Shown: positions 16,727 to 25,806 of the stretch, piece after piece
Layout of the letters: every line of letters begins with the position of its first letter
Position numbering within the stretch: position 1 is the first letter of the stretch
NCBI GenBank assembly: GCA_002021875.1
Contig: CP018627.1
Location: 4,030,001-4,094,000, forward strand
Length of the DNA stretch: 64,000 nt
Reading direction: 5' to 3'
Source of the DNA: Streptomyces hygroscopicus
GTDB taxonomy: Bacteria > Actinomycetota > Actinomycetes > Streptomycetales > Streptomycetaceae
Position numbers and translations under genes: made by a program
The notes under the pieces: model-generated
Database searches by the model: none
What the model was told of the DNA's origin: nothing
Seen by the model: the letters and a program-made list of their open reading frames with translations, nothing else

Positions 16727-18028
16727 TCAGCCCCGCTCCCCCGGATAGGGAAGTCCCAGGTGGTCACGGAGTGTCGTACCGGTGTACGCGGTGCGGAACA
16801 CCCCGCGCTCCTGAAGCAGCGGCACCACCCGCTCCACGAAGTCATCGAGCCCGCCGGGGGTCAGATGCGGGACGAGGATGAAGCCGTCGGCGGCGTCGGC
16901 GGCGACGAATTCCGCCAGCTGTGCGGCGACCGCCTCCGGGGTGCCGATGAACGACTGACGCCCGCTCGCCTCGATGACGGTCTGCCGGATGGACAGCCCT
17001 TTCTCCTCCGACAGCGCCCGCCACTTGGCGGCGACGGCCAGCGGATCGCCATGCCGCACCCGGCCCTGGGTCAACTGCGAGTCGGGGTCGGGGTCGATAT
17101 CCGGAAGTGGCCCGTCCGGGTCGTAGCCGGACAGGTCCACACCCCAGATCTGTTCCAGGGTGAGAAGCGCGGTCTGCGGTGAGACCTGCTGGAGCCGGAT
17201 CTCCGCGGCCTTCTCCTGGGCGTCGGCCGCGGTGTCGCCGAGGACCAGGGTCACCCCGGGCATGATCTTCAGCTCCTCCGGGGCGCGCCCGTACCGCGCC
17301 AGCCGCCGCTTGACGTCGGCGTAGAAGGCGCGCCCGGCCTCCAGCGAGCCATGCCGGGTGAAGATGATGTCCGCGGCGGAGGCGGCGAACTCCCGGCCCT
17401 CGTCGGAGTCCCCGGCCTGGATCACCACCGGATGGCCCTGCGGTGAGCGCTCCACGCCGAACTCGCCGTCGATGGTGAAGTGCCGGCCGGTGTGGGCGAA
17501 CGGGCGGGGCGTGGCGTCCGGCGGCCAGGAGTCCCACAGCTCACGGGCGGTGGCGACGAACTCGGCGGCCCGGGTGTAGCGGTCGGCCCGGTCCAGGAAG
17601 CCGCCGCGCCGGAAGTTCTCGCCGGTGAAGGCGTCGGAGGAGGTGACCACGTTCCAGGCGGCGCGGCCCCCGCTGAGATGGTCCAGGGAGGCCAGCCGAC
17701 GGGCCAGTTCGTACGGTTCGTTGAACGTGGCGTTGACGGTGGCGGCCAGCCCCAGCCGTTCGGTGACGGCGGCGAGCGCGTTCAGCACGGTGATCGACTC
17801 GGGCCTGCCGACCACGTCGAGGTCGTGGATCCGGCCGTTGTGCTCACGCAGCCGCAGCCCCTCGGCGAGGAAGAAGAAGTCGAACAGCCCGCGCTCGGCG
17901 GTGCGCGCGAGATGTTCGAAGGAGTCGAAGTCGATCTGGCTTCGGGACCGGGGGTCGGTCCAGACGGTGGTGTTGTTGACGCCCGGGAAGTGGGCCGCGA
18001 GATGGATCTGCTTGTGCTGCCTGCTCAT
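16727..18028 (-). CDS. NtaA/SnaA/DszA-family FMN-dependent monooxygenase
   Basis: Luciferase-like two-component flavin monooxygenase; 433 aa, the usual NtaA/DszA length. Typical stretches are IHLAAHFPGVNNTTVW, RAAWNVVTSSDAFTGENFRRGG, HFTIDGEFGVERSPQGHPV and QAGDSDEGREFAASAADIIFT. Family members cleave C-S or C-N bonds (nitrilotriacetate, dibenzothiophene sulfone, N-acetyl-S-succinocysteine with YxeK). ATG 18028 overlaps the stop of the upstream LLM gene by 4 nt. It is the last gene of a six-gene operon with a cystine-type ABC transporter, so an organosulfur substrate is the best guess. The needed FMN reductase is not in the operon. Confidence 0.87.
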   Translation of the reverse strand: MSRQHKQIHLAAHFPGVNNTTVWTDPRSRSQIDFDSFEHLARTAERGLFDFFFLAEGLRLREHNGRIHDLDVVGRPESITVLNALAAVTERLGLAATVNATFNEPYELARRLASLDHLSGGRAAWNVVTSSDAFTGENFRRGGFLDRADRYTRAAEFVATARELWDSWPPDATPRPFAHTGRHFTIDGEFGVERSPQGHPVVIQAGDSDEGREFAASAADIIFTRHGSLEAGRAFYADVKRRLARYGRAPEELKIMPGVTLVLGDTAADAQEKAAEIRLQQVSPQTALLTLEQIWGVDLSGYDPDGPLPDIDPDPDSQLTQGRVRHGDPLAVAAKWRALSEEKGLSIRQTVIEASGRQSFIGTPEAVAAQLAEFVAADAADGFILVPHLTPGGLDDFVERVVPLLQERGVFRTAYTGTTLRDHLGLPYPGERG

Positions 18029-19116
18029 CGGGCGGCCTCCCGTTCCAGGGCGTAGCGGCCGGCCGGGCGGGAAAGCCCCAGGTGGTCGCGGAGTGTCGCA
18101 CCCGGATAGAAGGTGCGGAACAGCCCTCGGTGCTGGAGCAGCGCCACGGTGCCGTTGACGAAACGCTCCAGGTCATGGCGTGGGGCGACGGGGGTGATGT
18201 GGAATCCGTCCACCGCGTCGGCGGTATGCCAGCCGGTGATCAGCTCGGCGAGCTCGACCGGTCCCCCTCGGTACAGCGGCGGTCCGCCGGGCGTCTCGGT
18301 CAGAGTGACCGGCGGGGCGTTCCCGGCCGCGCCCTCCCCGTCGGCCAGGTCCACGGCGATGGAGGCGAGCACGGTGAGCGTGCCGGGCTCCCGGCCGTGT
18401 GCCACCGCCCGGCGCTTCAGCTCGTCGCGGATGCGGCCCGCCTCCTCCGGGGAGGTGGCGCGGAGGTACACCACATCGGCGTGTCGGGCCGCGGTCTGCC
18501 AGGTCACCGGGTCGGTGGCGGCGACGGCCACCACCGGGTGGCCCTGCGGCGGCCGGGGCACGATGGCCGGGCCGCGCACCGAGAAACGCGCGCCCTCGAA
18601 GTCCACATAGTGCAGCTTGTCGCGGTCGACGAAACGGCCGGTGGCGGTGTCACGGATCTCGGCGTCGTCCTCCCAGCTGTCCCACAGCCGGGCCACCACA
18701 TCGGCGACCTCCCCCGCCTCGGCCCACAGCTCCCCGGCCGGGGCGGCGGGGCGGCGGCCCACCAGCCGCGCCTCCTCCTCCGTCGCCGACACCTCGACCC
18801 GCCAGCCCGCCCGGCCGCGGCTGACCCAGTCCAAGGTGGCGACGGCGGAGGAGACATGGAACGGCTCGGTATGGGTGGTGGTGACGGTCGGCACCAGTCC
18901 GATCCGCCCGGTGGCGGGCGCGACGCGCGCGAGGACGGCGAGCGCGTCGAGCCTGCCCCGACCCGGCCCCGGAGGGCCGAAGGTGTCGTCCAGGGTGATG
19001 AAGTCGAGCGTGCCCTCCTCGGCGAGGCGGGCGAGCTCCACGTAGTACGGCGCCTGGTACTGCCCGTCGCCGTCGATGGCGGCGGCCAGGTGCAGGGTGC
19101 CGGTCGGTACGGCCAT
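18025..19116 (-). CDS. LLM-class flavin-dependent oxidoreductase
   Basis: Bacterial luciferase-like monooxygenase; 363 aa. N-terminal GTLHLAAAIDGDGQYQ and DFITLDDTFGPPG, then TGRIGLVPTVTTTHTEPFHVSSAVATLDWVSRGRAGWRVEVSA, the flavin-binding barrel signature. It is a different branch from the downstream NtaA-type enzyme, so the two probably act on different substrates or in sequence. ATG 19116 lies 38 nt after the binding-protein gene, and the stop overlaps the next ATG. Two dissimilar flavin monooxygenases beside a cystine-type transporter recall the Bacillus ytm/yxe sulfur operons. Confidence 0.85.
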   Translation of the reverse strand: MAVPTGTLHLAAAIDGDGQYQAPYYVELARLAEEGTLDFITLDDTFGPPGPGRGRLDALAVLARVAPATGRIGLVPTVTTTHTEPFHVSSAVATLDWVSRGRAGWRVEVSATEEEARLVGRRPAAPAGELWAEAGEVADVVARLWDSWEDDAEIRDTATGRFVDRDKLHYVDFEGARFSVRGPAIVPRPPQGHPVVAVAATDPVTWQTAARHADVVYLRATSPEEAGRIRDELKRRAVAHGREPGTLTVLASIAVDLADGEGAAGNAPPVTLTETPGGPPLYRGGPVELAELITGWHTADAVDGFHITPVAPRHDLERFVNGTVALLQHRGLFRTFYPGATLRDHLGLSRPAGRYALEREAAR

Positions 19117-19154
19117 GGTCGGGGCCTTCCTCGGTCAGGGGTGGGGGGTCACGG

Positions 19155-20120
19155 TCACGGCGTGGGCAGACCGGGCGGGTTGATCTCGGACTTCTTCACC
19201 GCCTCGCTGGAGAGCCCCCACCGCTTCAGGACCTTGGCGTACGAACCGTCCTTGATCACATGGTCGATGGCCGCGGCGTAGGCGTCGACCAGGCCGCTGC
19301 CCTTCCTGGTGGTGGCCGCGATCTTGCCCTGCACCTGGTCGCCACCGCCCGAGAAGCGGCCGATGACCTGGGTCTGGCCGGCCGAGGCGACGTGGTAGGC
19401 GGAGGTGGGATTCGGGCCGAAGTAGGCGTCGATGCGGCCGGACTGGAGGGCGAGGTAGTAGTCGGTGTCCTTCTGGAAGTACTTGATGTCCACGGGCTTG
19501 CGGCCCGCCTTCTCGTTCTCCTTGCTCCAGTCGACCAGGATCTTCTCCTGGTTGGTGCCGGAGGAGACCGAAACGGTCTTGCCCGCCACGTCCTTGGGGC
19601 CCTTGACCCGCCAGGAGGTGCCCTTCTTGGCCTCGAAGGCGAGATCGTCCAGCCGGTAGGTGGCGAAGTCGTACTTCTCCTTGCGCTCCTCGGTGACCGT
19701 CACATTGGAGAAGACTGCGTCGAACTTGGAGCTGTCGAGGCCGACGAAGAGGTTCTCCCAGGAGACCGCCTGGAAGTCGACCTTGAGCCCGAGGGTGTCG
19801 GCGACCAGCGTGGCGAGGTCGATCTCGGAGCCGATCCGGGTCTTGTCGTCGGTCGCGTAGAAGCCGAGCGGCGGGGAGGCGTCGGCGCTGCCGCCGATGC
19901 GCAGGGTGCCGCGCGCACGGATCGCGGCCGGCACCTTCGCGGCGATCGAGTCGACCTTCTTCCCTCTGACGCGGTGCTGGTCGGGGCCGATATTGATGGT
20001 GCTGCCCTTCGTGCCCTTGGAGCCCACGGTCTCCTGGACATCGCCGTCGCCGCAGCCGCCGAGCAGGGCGGCGGCGGTGAGGGCGGCGACGGCGGTGACG
20101 AGGGTGCGGCGGGTCTTCAC
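19155..20120 (-). CDS. ABC transporter substrate-binding lipoprotein (family 3, polar amino acid type)
   Basis: Extracytoplasmic binding protein; 321 aa. GTG 20120 has AAGGAG 8 nt upstream. The lipobox LLGGC puts the lipidated Cys at residue 23. The SBP family 3 core is clear (GTLRIGGSADASPPLGFYATDD, GSEIDLATLVADTLGLKVDF, FDAVFSNVTVTEERKEKYDF). Family members bind cystine, glutamate, histidine or arginine. Given the neighbours, cystine or an S-substituted cysteine is likely. The ABC subunits are upstream, and the monooxygenases start 38 nt downstream. Confidence 0.9.
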   Translation of the reverse strand: MKTRRTLVTAVAALTAAALLGGCGDGDVQETVGSKGTKGSTINIGPDQHRVRGKKVDSIAAKVPAAIRARGTLRIGGSADASPPLGFYATDDKTRIGSEIDLATLVADTLGLKVDFQAVSWENLFVGLDSSKFDAVFSNVTVTEERKEKYDFATYRLDDLAFEAKKGTSWRVKGPKDVAGKTVSVSSGTNQEKILVDWSKENEKAGRKPVDIKYFQKDTDYYLALQSGRIDAYFGPNPTSAYHVASAGQTQVIGRFSGGGDQVQGKIAATTRKGSGLVDAYAAAIDHVIKDGSYAKVLKRWGLSSEAVKKSEINPPGLPTP

Positions 20121-20139
20121 GGGGGTGCTCCTTGCATGG

Positions 20140-20211
20140 GTGGACATCGGTGGTCTCGTGGACATCGGTCGTCTCGCGGGCCTCGGTGATCTCATGAACA
20201 TCGCCGGCCTC
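20140..20211. repeat. 18-bp degenerate tandem repeat between ABC genes
   Basis: Four 18-bp units: 20140-20157 and 20158-20175 differ at one base, while 20176-20193 and 20194-20211 are more diverged. They fill the gap between the ATPase stop and the binding-protein start and run into the ATPase stop codon. On the minus strand one frame reads as a repeated H-E-T-T-D-V, but with no start of its own. Possible spacer or mRNA-stability element. Confidence 0.75.
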
Positions 20212-20971
20212 AGAGGACCTTGGAGAGAAACGCCTTGGTGCGTTCCTGGCGCGGGGCGTCCAGCACCTCGGCCGGTGGGCCCTGCTCGACGATCCGGCCG
20301 CCGTCCATGAAGACGACGGTGTCGGCGACCTCCCGCGCGAAGCCGATCTCATGGGTGACGACGATCATCGTGGTGCCCTGGTGGGCCAGGTCCTTGATGA
20401 CGTCGAGGACCTCGCCGACCAGTTCGGGGTCGAGGGCGGAGGTCGGCTCGTCGAAGAGCAGCAGCTCGGGCTCCAGGGCGAGGGCGCGGGCGATCGCCAC
20501 CCGCTGCTGCTGTCCGCCGGAGAGCTGCCGGGGGTACGCGGCCGCCTTGTCGGCCAGACCGACCCGGGCGAGCAGCGTCTCGGCGCTGTGGACCGCCTCC
20601 TTCCTGGGGCGGCGCAGGGCCGAGACCGGCGCCTCGACGATGTTCTCCAGCACCGTCAGATGCGGGAAGAGGTTGAAGTTCTGGAAGACGAAGCCGATCC
20701 GGGTGCGCTGTTTGAGGATCTCGCGTTCGCGCAGCTCGTAGAGGCGGTCGCCCTGGCGGCGGTAGCCGACCAGCGAGCCGCCGACGCTGATCCAGCCGCT
20801 GTCCACCTTCTCCAGGTGGTTGATGGCGCGCAGCAGGGTGGACTTGCCGGAGCCCGACGGGCCGAGGACGACGGCCACCTCCCCGGAGCGCACCTCCAGG
20901 TCGATGCCGCGCAGCACCTCCAGCGACCCGAAGCTCTTGTGGACGGAACGGATGTCGACCATGGCGGTCAT
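20210..20971 (-). CDS. Polar amino acid/cystine-type ABC transporter ATP-binding protein
   Basis: Cytoplasmic ATPase of the import system; 253 aa. Walker [11 protein letters not shown]-loop [12 protein letters not shown], signature LSGGQQQR, Walker [13 protein letters not shown] and H-loop VVTHE are all present. The TcyC/GlnQ type is clear from overall sequence. The start is ATG 20971, overlapping the permease stop as ATGA; a second ATG at 20962 is possible. Stoichiometry with one permease gene suggests a homodimeric membrane channel. Confidence 0.93.
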   Translation of the reverse strand: MTAMVDIRSVHKSFGSLEVLRGIDLEVRSGEVAVVLGPSGSGKSTLLRAINHLEKVDSGWISVGGSLVGYRRQGDRLYELREREILKQRTRIGFVFQNFNLFPHLTVLENIVEAPVSALRRPRKEAVHSAETLLARVGLADKAAAYPRQLSGGQQQRVAIARALALEPELLLFDEPTSALDPELVGEVLDVIKDLAHQGTTMIVVTHEIGFAREVADTVVFMDGGRIVEQGPPAEVLDAPRQERTKAFLSKVL

Positions 20972-21861
20972 CGGGTGGCTCCCCGCGAGAAGCGGCGCTC
21001 GACGTAGTACTGCGCGATCGAGAGCACGGTGGTCAGGATGATGTACCAGACGGTCGCGACCATCAGCAGCGGCACGACCCGGCCGTTGCGTCCGTAGATG
21101 ACCTGCACCTGGTAGAAGAGTTCGCCGATCGCCATGACGGAGACGATCGAGGTGCCCTTGAAGAGCGAGATGACCTCGTTGGCGGCGTTCGGCAGGATCG
21201 ACCGCATCGCCTGCGGGAGCACGATCTTGCGCAACTGCCGCAGCCGGGGGATGCCGAGCGCGGCCGCCGCCTCCAACTGTCCGCCGTCGACGGCGAGGAC
21301 TCCGCCGCGCACGATTTCCGCCGCGTAGGCCGCCTGGTGGAGGGCGAGTCCGAGCACCGCCGCGCTCATCGCGCCGACCAGTCCCGCGGTGTCGAAGGAG
21401 AAGAAGCCGGGGCCGAAGGGGATGCCGAAGTCGAGCCGCTTGTAGAGATAGGTGAGGTTGAACCAGAAGAGCAGCTGGACGATGAGCGGGATGGAGCGGA
21501 ACGCCCAGATGTAGGTGAAGGCCACCGACTTCAGGAAGGGACTCTGGGACAGCCGCATGAAGGCGAGCACGATCCCGAGGGCGAAGCCGAGCGCGGTGCC
21601 GTAGAAGGTGAGCTGGATGGTGATCCAGACCGCCTTGAGGATGGTCCGGGTGGTGAAGAAGTCGGCGAAGACGTCCCACTCCCAGCCGGGGTTGGTGATC
21701 AGGCCGTTGGCGAACTGGGCCACCAGGACGGCGGTGACGGCAACGGCGGCCCAGCGCCAGGGGTGGCGTACCGGGACGACCTTGAGTGCGGAGTAGTCCT
21801 CGCGTTCGGCGCCGCCGCTTTCGGCGGCTTTGTCGACAGGTGGATCGGACGTCAGCGACAT
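20968..21861 (-). CDS. Polar amino acid-type ABC transporter permease
   Basis: Membrane subunit, HisM/TcyL type; 297 aa. About 35 hydrophilic N-terminal residues precede the first helix ([18 protein letters not shown]). The conserved entry [20 protein letters not shown] follows, and the EAA loop is [25 protein letters not shown] 21861 is preceded by AAGGACCC. The stop overlaps the ATPase start. Together with the ATPase and binding protein it completes a single importer. Confidence 0.92.
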   Translation of the reverse strand: MSLTSDPPVDKAAESGGAEREDYSALKVVPVRHPWRWAAVAVTAVLVAQFANGLITNPGWEWDVFADFFTTRTILKAVWITIQLTFYGTALGFALGIVLAFMRLSQSPFLKSVAFTYIWAFRSIPLIVQLLFWFNLTYLYKRLDFGIPFGPGFFSFDTAGLVGAMSAAVLGLALHQAAYAAEIVRGGVLAVDGGQLEAAAALGIPRLRQLRKIVLPQAMRSILPNAANEVISLFKGTSIVSVMAIGELFYQVQVIYGRNGRVVPLLMVATVWYIILTTVLSIAQYYVERRFSRGATR

Positions 21862-21953
21862 GGAGGGTCCTTGGGGTCCTTCGGGGGAGAGCGGAGGTTT
21901 TCCCGGGAACGGTCTTCCGGGGGATGCCCAGGCGGTGAGATTTGCCGGGGCGC

Positions 21954-23843
21954 TCAGGCGGTGAGCGAGGCGCGACAGGACAGGTCGCGCAGACAGCGCA
22001 GCAGGGCCCGCGCGGTGGCGTCGTTCTGCCGGAACGCGGGGGCGTTGGTACGGGGCCGGGCGAAGGCGCCCGACGCGCGGGCGTCGGTGTGCGGGCCGAG
22101 CGCGAAGCGGCGCGGATGCGGACTTCCGGCCCGGTCCAGGATCCGGCCGTCGGCGGGGCTGACGGCGAGCAGTCCGGCCGGGGTGGCGGCGGCGCCGTCG
22201 CGGTGCAGGGAGCGCAGCAGGGTGTCGCGGGAGCGGTCCACGGTCGGCTCCGGCAACCGGGCCTCGACCAGCGCACGGGCCTCGACGGCATGGCCGGGCA
22301 CGCTGGCGGAGCTCGCCCGGAAAACCCCGCGCAGCGGATCGGCGGTCACGGTCGTCTCGGCGCCGAGGAAGCGCACCACTCCGGCGCGGGAGAGCGCGAG
22401 CAGCTGCTCGAGCCGTGGGCCGGGCGGGCCGGAGGCGAGGTAGCTGAAGAAGCCGTGCCACCAGCCGCCGATGTCGCCGAGCCGGATGAGCTGGCCGTAG
22501 ACGGAGAGCAGGGCGAGGAAGACGGCGAGGTCAGGGCTGTGCGCGGGGTTGTGGCGGCGGGCGAGGTCGGCCTCGACATGGGCGCGCAGCCCCTGCTGCA
22601 GCGCCTCGTGGTCGGGGAACCGCAGCCCGGCCAGGGGGTGGTCGAGGGCGTCGAGATCGAGCCGGTCGGCCGGGTCGGGGACGGCCGCGGCGACCAGGGC
22701 GTCCAGTTCGGGGCTGCCGGGCGGGCAGGCGGCGTACTTCTCCTCGAACGCGGGCCACTCCCCGGCCGTCCGCTCCGGATGGGCGGTGAACAGCCGGTGG
22801 TAGTGGGCGAATCCCAGCTCCTTGGCGATCAGCGGCCAGATGTCGCGCCGGAAGTCCGGGCGCCCGGGGAGCGAGAGCAACGCGTCGACCTGGGCGGGGC
22901 CGAAGAACCGCGGCACCGGTGGCCGCTCACCGCTCAGCGAGTAGCCGATCTTGGCGTGGTACGGGACGCCGCGCCGCGAACCCGCGTACAGCACGGGCTC
23001 GCGGCCCGACGGCCGGTAGGCCAACTCCCCGTCCGGGCCGCGCTCAAAGCGTCCGCCGCGCCCCTCGGTGAGCAGCGCCATCAGATCGACGAAGGCGAGG
23101 CCGAGGCCGCGCACGAGCACCGGCTCACCCGGGCGCAGCACGCTCAGCTCGCTGTCGGCGGTGAACTCCGGCGGGAGGTGGATCAGTCCGTGCTCGGCGG
23201 CGAACGCGGTGAGCGCCCGCTGCTCGGCGTCGGGTTCGGCGTCGAGGTGGCCGAGGGCGAGGACCACGGCGTCGGCGGTGAGCGGGGCGGTCCGCCCCTC
23301 CAGCCACACCTGCTGACGTCCATCGCGCGGCCCGGTGACGCGTACGGCCCGGTCCCGGTGCTCATGGACGGTGGTCCCGGGCGGCAGACCGGCCACCGAC
23401 CGCTCGTACACCCAGCGCAGATAGGCGCTCTGGAGGCGTCGGGTGGCGAAGCTCTGCCCGGTCAGGGCGGCGGCCTCGGCGGCGAGTTCGGGCGGCAGGG
23501 CGCGGGCGCCGGGCGGCTCTCCCTCGCGGACCTTTCCGGCCCATTCGGCGAGGGAGGGGCCGGGGCGTATCGGTCCTTCACGCTCCACCGACTCGTCGGT
23601 GAACATGGTGACGTCCTCGGCCATGGAGTTCATCCACAGCAGCGGGGACTGGTCCGGGCGCCAGATCCGGCCGCCGCCGGGCGGATGCGGATCGACCAGG
23701 TGCAGTTCGAACGGGGCGCCGTCGCCGTGCAGTTCGGGGGCGTTGGCGGCGAGGCGCTCGATCAGACCGGTGGCACGCGGGCCCGCGCCGACGATGACGA
23801 TCGTGGCGGGTGATCGGGAAGGCTGGTCCGGGTTCGCGGACAT
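21954..23843 (-). CDS. FAD/NAD(P)-binding protein, lysine/ornithine monooxygenase-like (NAD_binding_9)
   Basis: Large flavoprotein, 629 aa, and the promoter-proximal gene of the sulfur-type operon. The N-terminal dinucleotide fold has [20 protein letters not shown] second nucleotide motif lies around [23 protein letters not shown], and [25 protein letters not shown] is characteristic of the family. Function in the pathway is unknown; it could reduce or hydroxylate the transported compound or supply electrons. ATG 23843 has GGAG 7 nt upstream. The permease starts 92 nt after its stop. Homologues of this family are often seen beside NtaA-type monooxygenases; that is recalled, not checked. Confidence 0.8.
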   Translation of the reverse strand: MSANPDQPSRSPATIVIVGAGPRATGLIERLAANAPELHGDGAPFELHLVDPHPPGGGRIWRPDQSPLLWMNSMAEDVTMFTDESVEREGPIRPGPSLAEWAGKVREGEPPGARALPPELAAEAAALTGQSFATRRLQSAYLRWVYERSVAGLPPGTTVHEHRDRAVRVTGPRDGRQQVWLEGRTAPLTADAVVLALGHLDAEPDAEQRALTAFAAEHGLIHLPPEFTADSELSVLRPGEPVLVRGLGLAFVDLMALLTEGRGGRFERGPDGELAYRPSGREPVLYAGSRRGVPYHAKIGYSLSGERPPVPRFFGPAQVDALLSLPGRPDFRRDIWPLIAKELGFAHYHRLFTAHPERTAGEWPAFEEKYAACPPGSPELDALVAAAVPDPADRLDLDALDHPLAGLRFPDHEALQQGLRAHVEADLARRHNPAHSPDLAVFLALLSVYGQLIRLGDIGGWWHGFFSYLASGPPGPRLEQLLALSRAGVVRFLGAETTVTADPLRGVFRASSASVPGHAVEARALVEARLPEPTVDRSRDTLLRSLHRDGAAATPAGLLAVSPADGRILDRAGSPHPRRFALGPHTDARASGAFARPRTNAPAFRQNDATARALLRCLRDLSCRASLTA

Positions 23844-23896
23844 GCGGAGGCTCCGTGAGTTCTGAAGTGAACACACGCATGGCCTTCACACACGGC

Positions 23897-23933
23897 CGAG
23901 CCCCTCAGCTCGGCAGGCGAGCCCCTCAGCTCG
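23897..23933. repeat. Direct repeat of two short stem-loops in the operon leader
   Basis: cgagcccctcagctcg occurs twice (23897-23912 and 23918-23933), 5 bp apart. Each copy can fold on itself (cgag with ctcg). Both lie in the predicted 5' leader of the monooxygenase/ABC operon. They could bind a regulator or act in the RNA. They match no riboswitch class I know. Confidence 0.6.
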
Positions 23934-23944
23934 ACATGGGCCAG

Positions 23945-23975
23945 AGGTTAAGGCGTCCCCACGGTGCGCTGTCAA
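23945..23975 (-). promoter_or_regulatory. Predicted housekeeping promoter of the monooxygenase/ABC operon
   Basis: On the minus strand, a perfect TTGACA (23970-23975) is followed after 19 bp by TAACCT (23945-23950). The spacer is slightly long. Transcription would start near 23938, giving a leader of about 95 nt that contains the direct repeats. Confidence 0.55.
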
Positions 23976-24274
23976 GACTGTCCGAACTGTGAGCAGCGCG
24001 TCTCACCGCGGTTGACGCGGAAGCGGATGGCTGCTCCACTTGTCCCATGAACTCAAGGCAGCGGCTGGTCACGCGCGACCACATCGACTTCGGTCGAGTG
24101 TGGTCGTCGTCCTGTTCGGGCTGACCGCCCGCCTCCGCTGCCGTAGGGGGACTCCCTTCCTCAGCGCTTTCGAGGCTTCGCCCGCGCCCGCCGGATTCCC
24201 TCCCCCGGTGTGGCCGCAGCACATCCGCGTCGTCACGCGCCTTCGGCCTTCCCACACACCTCAGTACTCCCCCC

Positions 24275-24316
24275 CTCCCCGCCCCTTCCCCCAGCATCGA
24301 TATGCGGCTCCGCCGC
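24275..24316. repeat. 42-bp dispersed repeat, copy A, in a 527-bp gene-free region
   Basis: 41 of 42 bases match copy B at 62429-62470. The word begins ctccccgcccc and ends ggctccgccgc, with agcatcgatatgcgg inside. It lies downstream of the DUF5685 gene. The rest of 23976-24370 is GC-rich and shows no gene. A ctcctcaaacgccggagggg hairpin-like word follows at about 24341-24360, probably acting as a terminator. Confidence 0.75.
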
Positions 24317-24370
24317 GTGGGGGCCCGGCCCCAGCCCCCGCTCCTCAAACGCCGGAGGGGCTGGATTGTC

Positions 24371-25576
24371 TTAGCAGTCGCAGCCGCAGTCACAACCATC
24401 ACAGCAGTCGCAGCTACAGCAGTCGCCGCAGTTGCTACAGCAGTCACAACAGTCGCAGCAGTCACCGCACTTATGGCACAGGCCCTCGCGCGGCTGCCCG
24501 CTCCACGGGTCGTGGTACGGATCCCGGCAGCACACCTGGCAGGTGCAGCAGAGCCCGGTCCACACCAGGCAGCCGGCGAGCAGCCCCCGGCGGCGCCCCG
24601 GCGGCTCCGGCGGGGCTCCGCCGGGGCCGCCCGGGGTGATCCACGGCGACTGCGGCGGCCCGTAGGAGGACTCCGGGGTGCCGGAGCCGTGGCCGGTGTG
24701 CGCACAGCCGGTGGTGCCGAAGGTGCGGTCGACCGCGCGCTCCAGCTCGTGGACCAGCAGCACATGGGCGAGCCGGCCGGAGCCCTTGCCCGCGAATTCG
24801 GTGTCCTTGAGCGCCAGCCGCACCCCGTGCACCGCGTCGTCGCACAGCCTGCGGACCTCGGCGAGGTCGGCCCCGGTGGCCGCGATCGGGTTCCAGGCAC
24901 CGGTCTGCGCGTCCTCGGCCAGGTCCTCCACCGCGTCCAGCAGATGCGCGAGCCGCCCGAAGAGCCGGCCCGCCTCTTCCAGCGGGGCCCGGTTGCCGGG
25001 CCGCCCGGCCAGGACGGCGGTGTGCCCGAAGGCCGCGGCGGTCGCGGTCTCGGTGGGCTCGGTGATGGTCAGCAGCGAAGTGCCGGGGCCCGCGTGGGAC
25101 TCGAGCTCCGCCTGCCGGCCGACCGCGTCGAGCAGCAGGGCGGTGTCGAAGCCGAGCGCGGCGCCGCTGCGCTCCCCCGCCCGGTCCCACCGCCCGGCCA
25201 CCCGGCGGGCCGCCGCGGCGACCGGCCGCCGGGCCAACGCCCCGTCGCCGTCCGCGACATGGTCCCGTACCTTCGCCGAGGCCAGCACCAGCGAGACGGT
25301 GGCCGCAAGACGCGCCCCCTCGCCCTGGGCGACCGACGCCGTCCGCATCCCGCGCAGCGGGCAGGGCCCGGCGGTGCGCCGCCAGCCGTCCGACCGCCCG
25401 GCCTGGGCCTCCACCAGCACCGATATCACCAGGCCGTCGTAATTGGTGGCGACGCGGGCGAACTGCCCGTGGTCACCCCGCAACGCGAGGCACAGCCCGC
25501 ACAAATGCGCCATCCACTCGGTGCGCAGGTTTTCCGACAGCCGATGCCGACAAGGCCGGATAATGCCAAACACCAC
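24371..25576 (-). CDS. DUF5685-family protein with a metallothionein-like Cys-rich tail
   Basis: 401 aa, GTG 25576 (GTG 25573 possible). The N-terminal motif CRHRLSENLRTEW...HLCGLCLALRG...ARVATNYDGLVISVL marks the DUF5685 family, of unknown function. A helical middle carries several conserved acidic/Arg positions. A Pro/Gly linker (320-345) then leads to the sequence GLCCTCQVCCRDP. The last 35 residues hold 18 cysteines in Cys-Cys and Cys-Asp-Cys patterns. Such a tail could bind several zinc, copper or iron ions or form a disulfide-rich coat. At the DNA level it shows as gtcgcagcagtcac-like near-repeats. Monocistronic. No function should be assumed. Confidence 0.82.
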   Translation of the reverse strand: MVFGIIRPCRHRLSENLRTEWMAHLCGLCLALRGDHGQFARVATNYDGLVISVLVEAQAGRSDGWRRTAGPCPLRGMRTASVAQGEGARLAATVSLVLASAKVRDHVADGDGALARRPVAAAARRVAGRWDRAGERSGAALGFDTALLLDAVGRQAELESHAGPGTSLLTITEPTETATAAAFGHTAVLAGRPGNRAPLEEAGRLFGRLAHLLDAVEDLAEDAQTGAWNPIAATGADLAEVRRLCDDAVHGVRLALKDTEFAGKGSGRLAHVLLVHELERAVDRTFGTTGCAHTGHGSGTPESSYGPPQSPWITPGGPGGAPPEPPGRRRGLLAGCLVWTGLCCTCQVCCRDPYHDPWSGQPREGLCHKCGDCCDCCDCCSNCGDCCSCDCCDGCDCGCDC

Positions 25577-25806
25577 GAACCCCGTTCACCCATATGTCCC
25601 CGACGTCACCCGTCCGGCCGCCGCGGAGTCTACCCATCGCTCCGTCAGCCCCCATAAGCAGGTGGAACTCTGATATGGCGCCAGCCGTTGTGCACCAGTA
25701 ACGTCACGAATCCCCTGTGCGGCCGCAATCCACGTGGCAGACCATCCGCATCATGGACGACCATAGAGGGGCGGACGGTACACACCATCAGGGAGAGGAG
25801 GCGTCT

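Noticed and set aside
23578..23889. Possible leader peptide gene upstream of the organosulfur-type operon
   Set aside because: The frame (MKAMRVFTSELTEPP...) has no run of Cys codons, no early stop and overlaps the first operon gene in another frame.
24371..24480. Short gtcgcagcagtcac-like repeats looking like a CRISPR array or minisatellite
   Set aside because: Units are irregular and explained by alternating Cys, Asp and Gly codons in the DUF5685 tail. There are no spacers and no cas genes.
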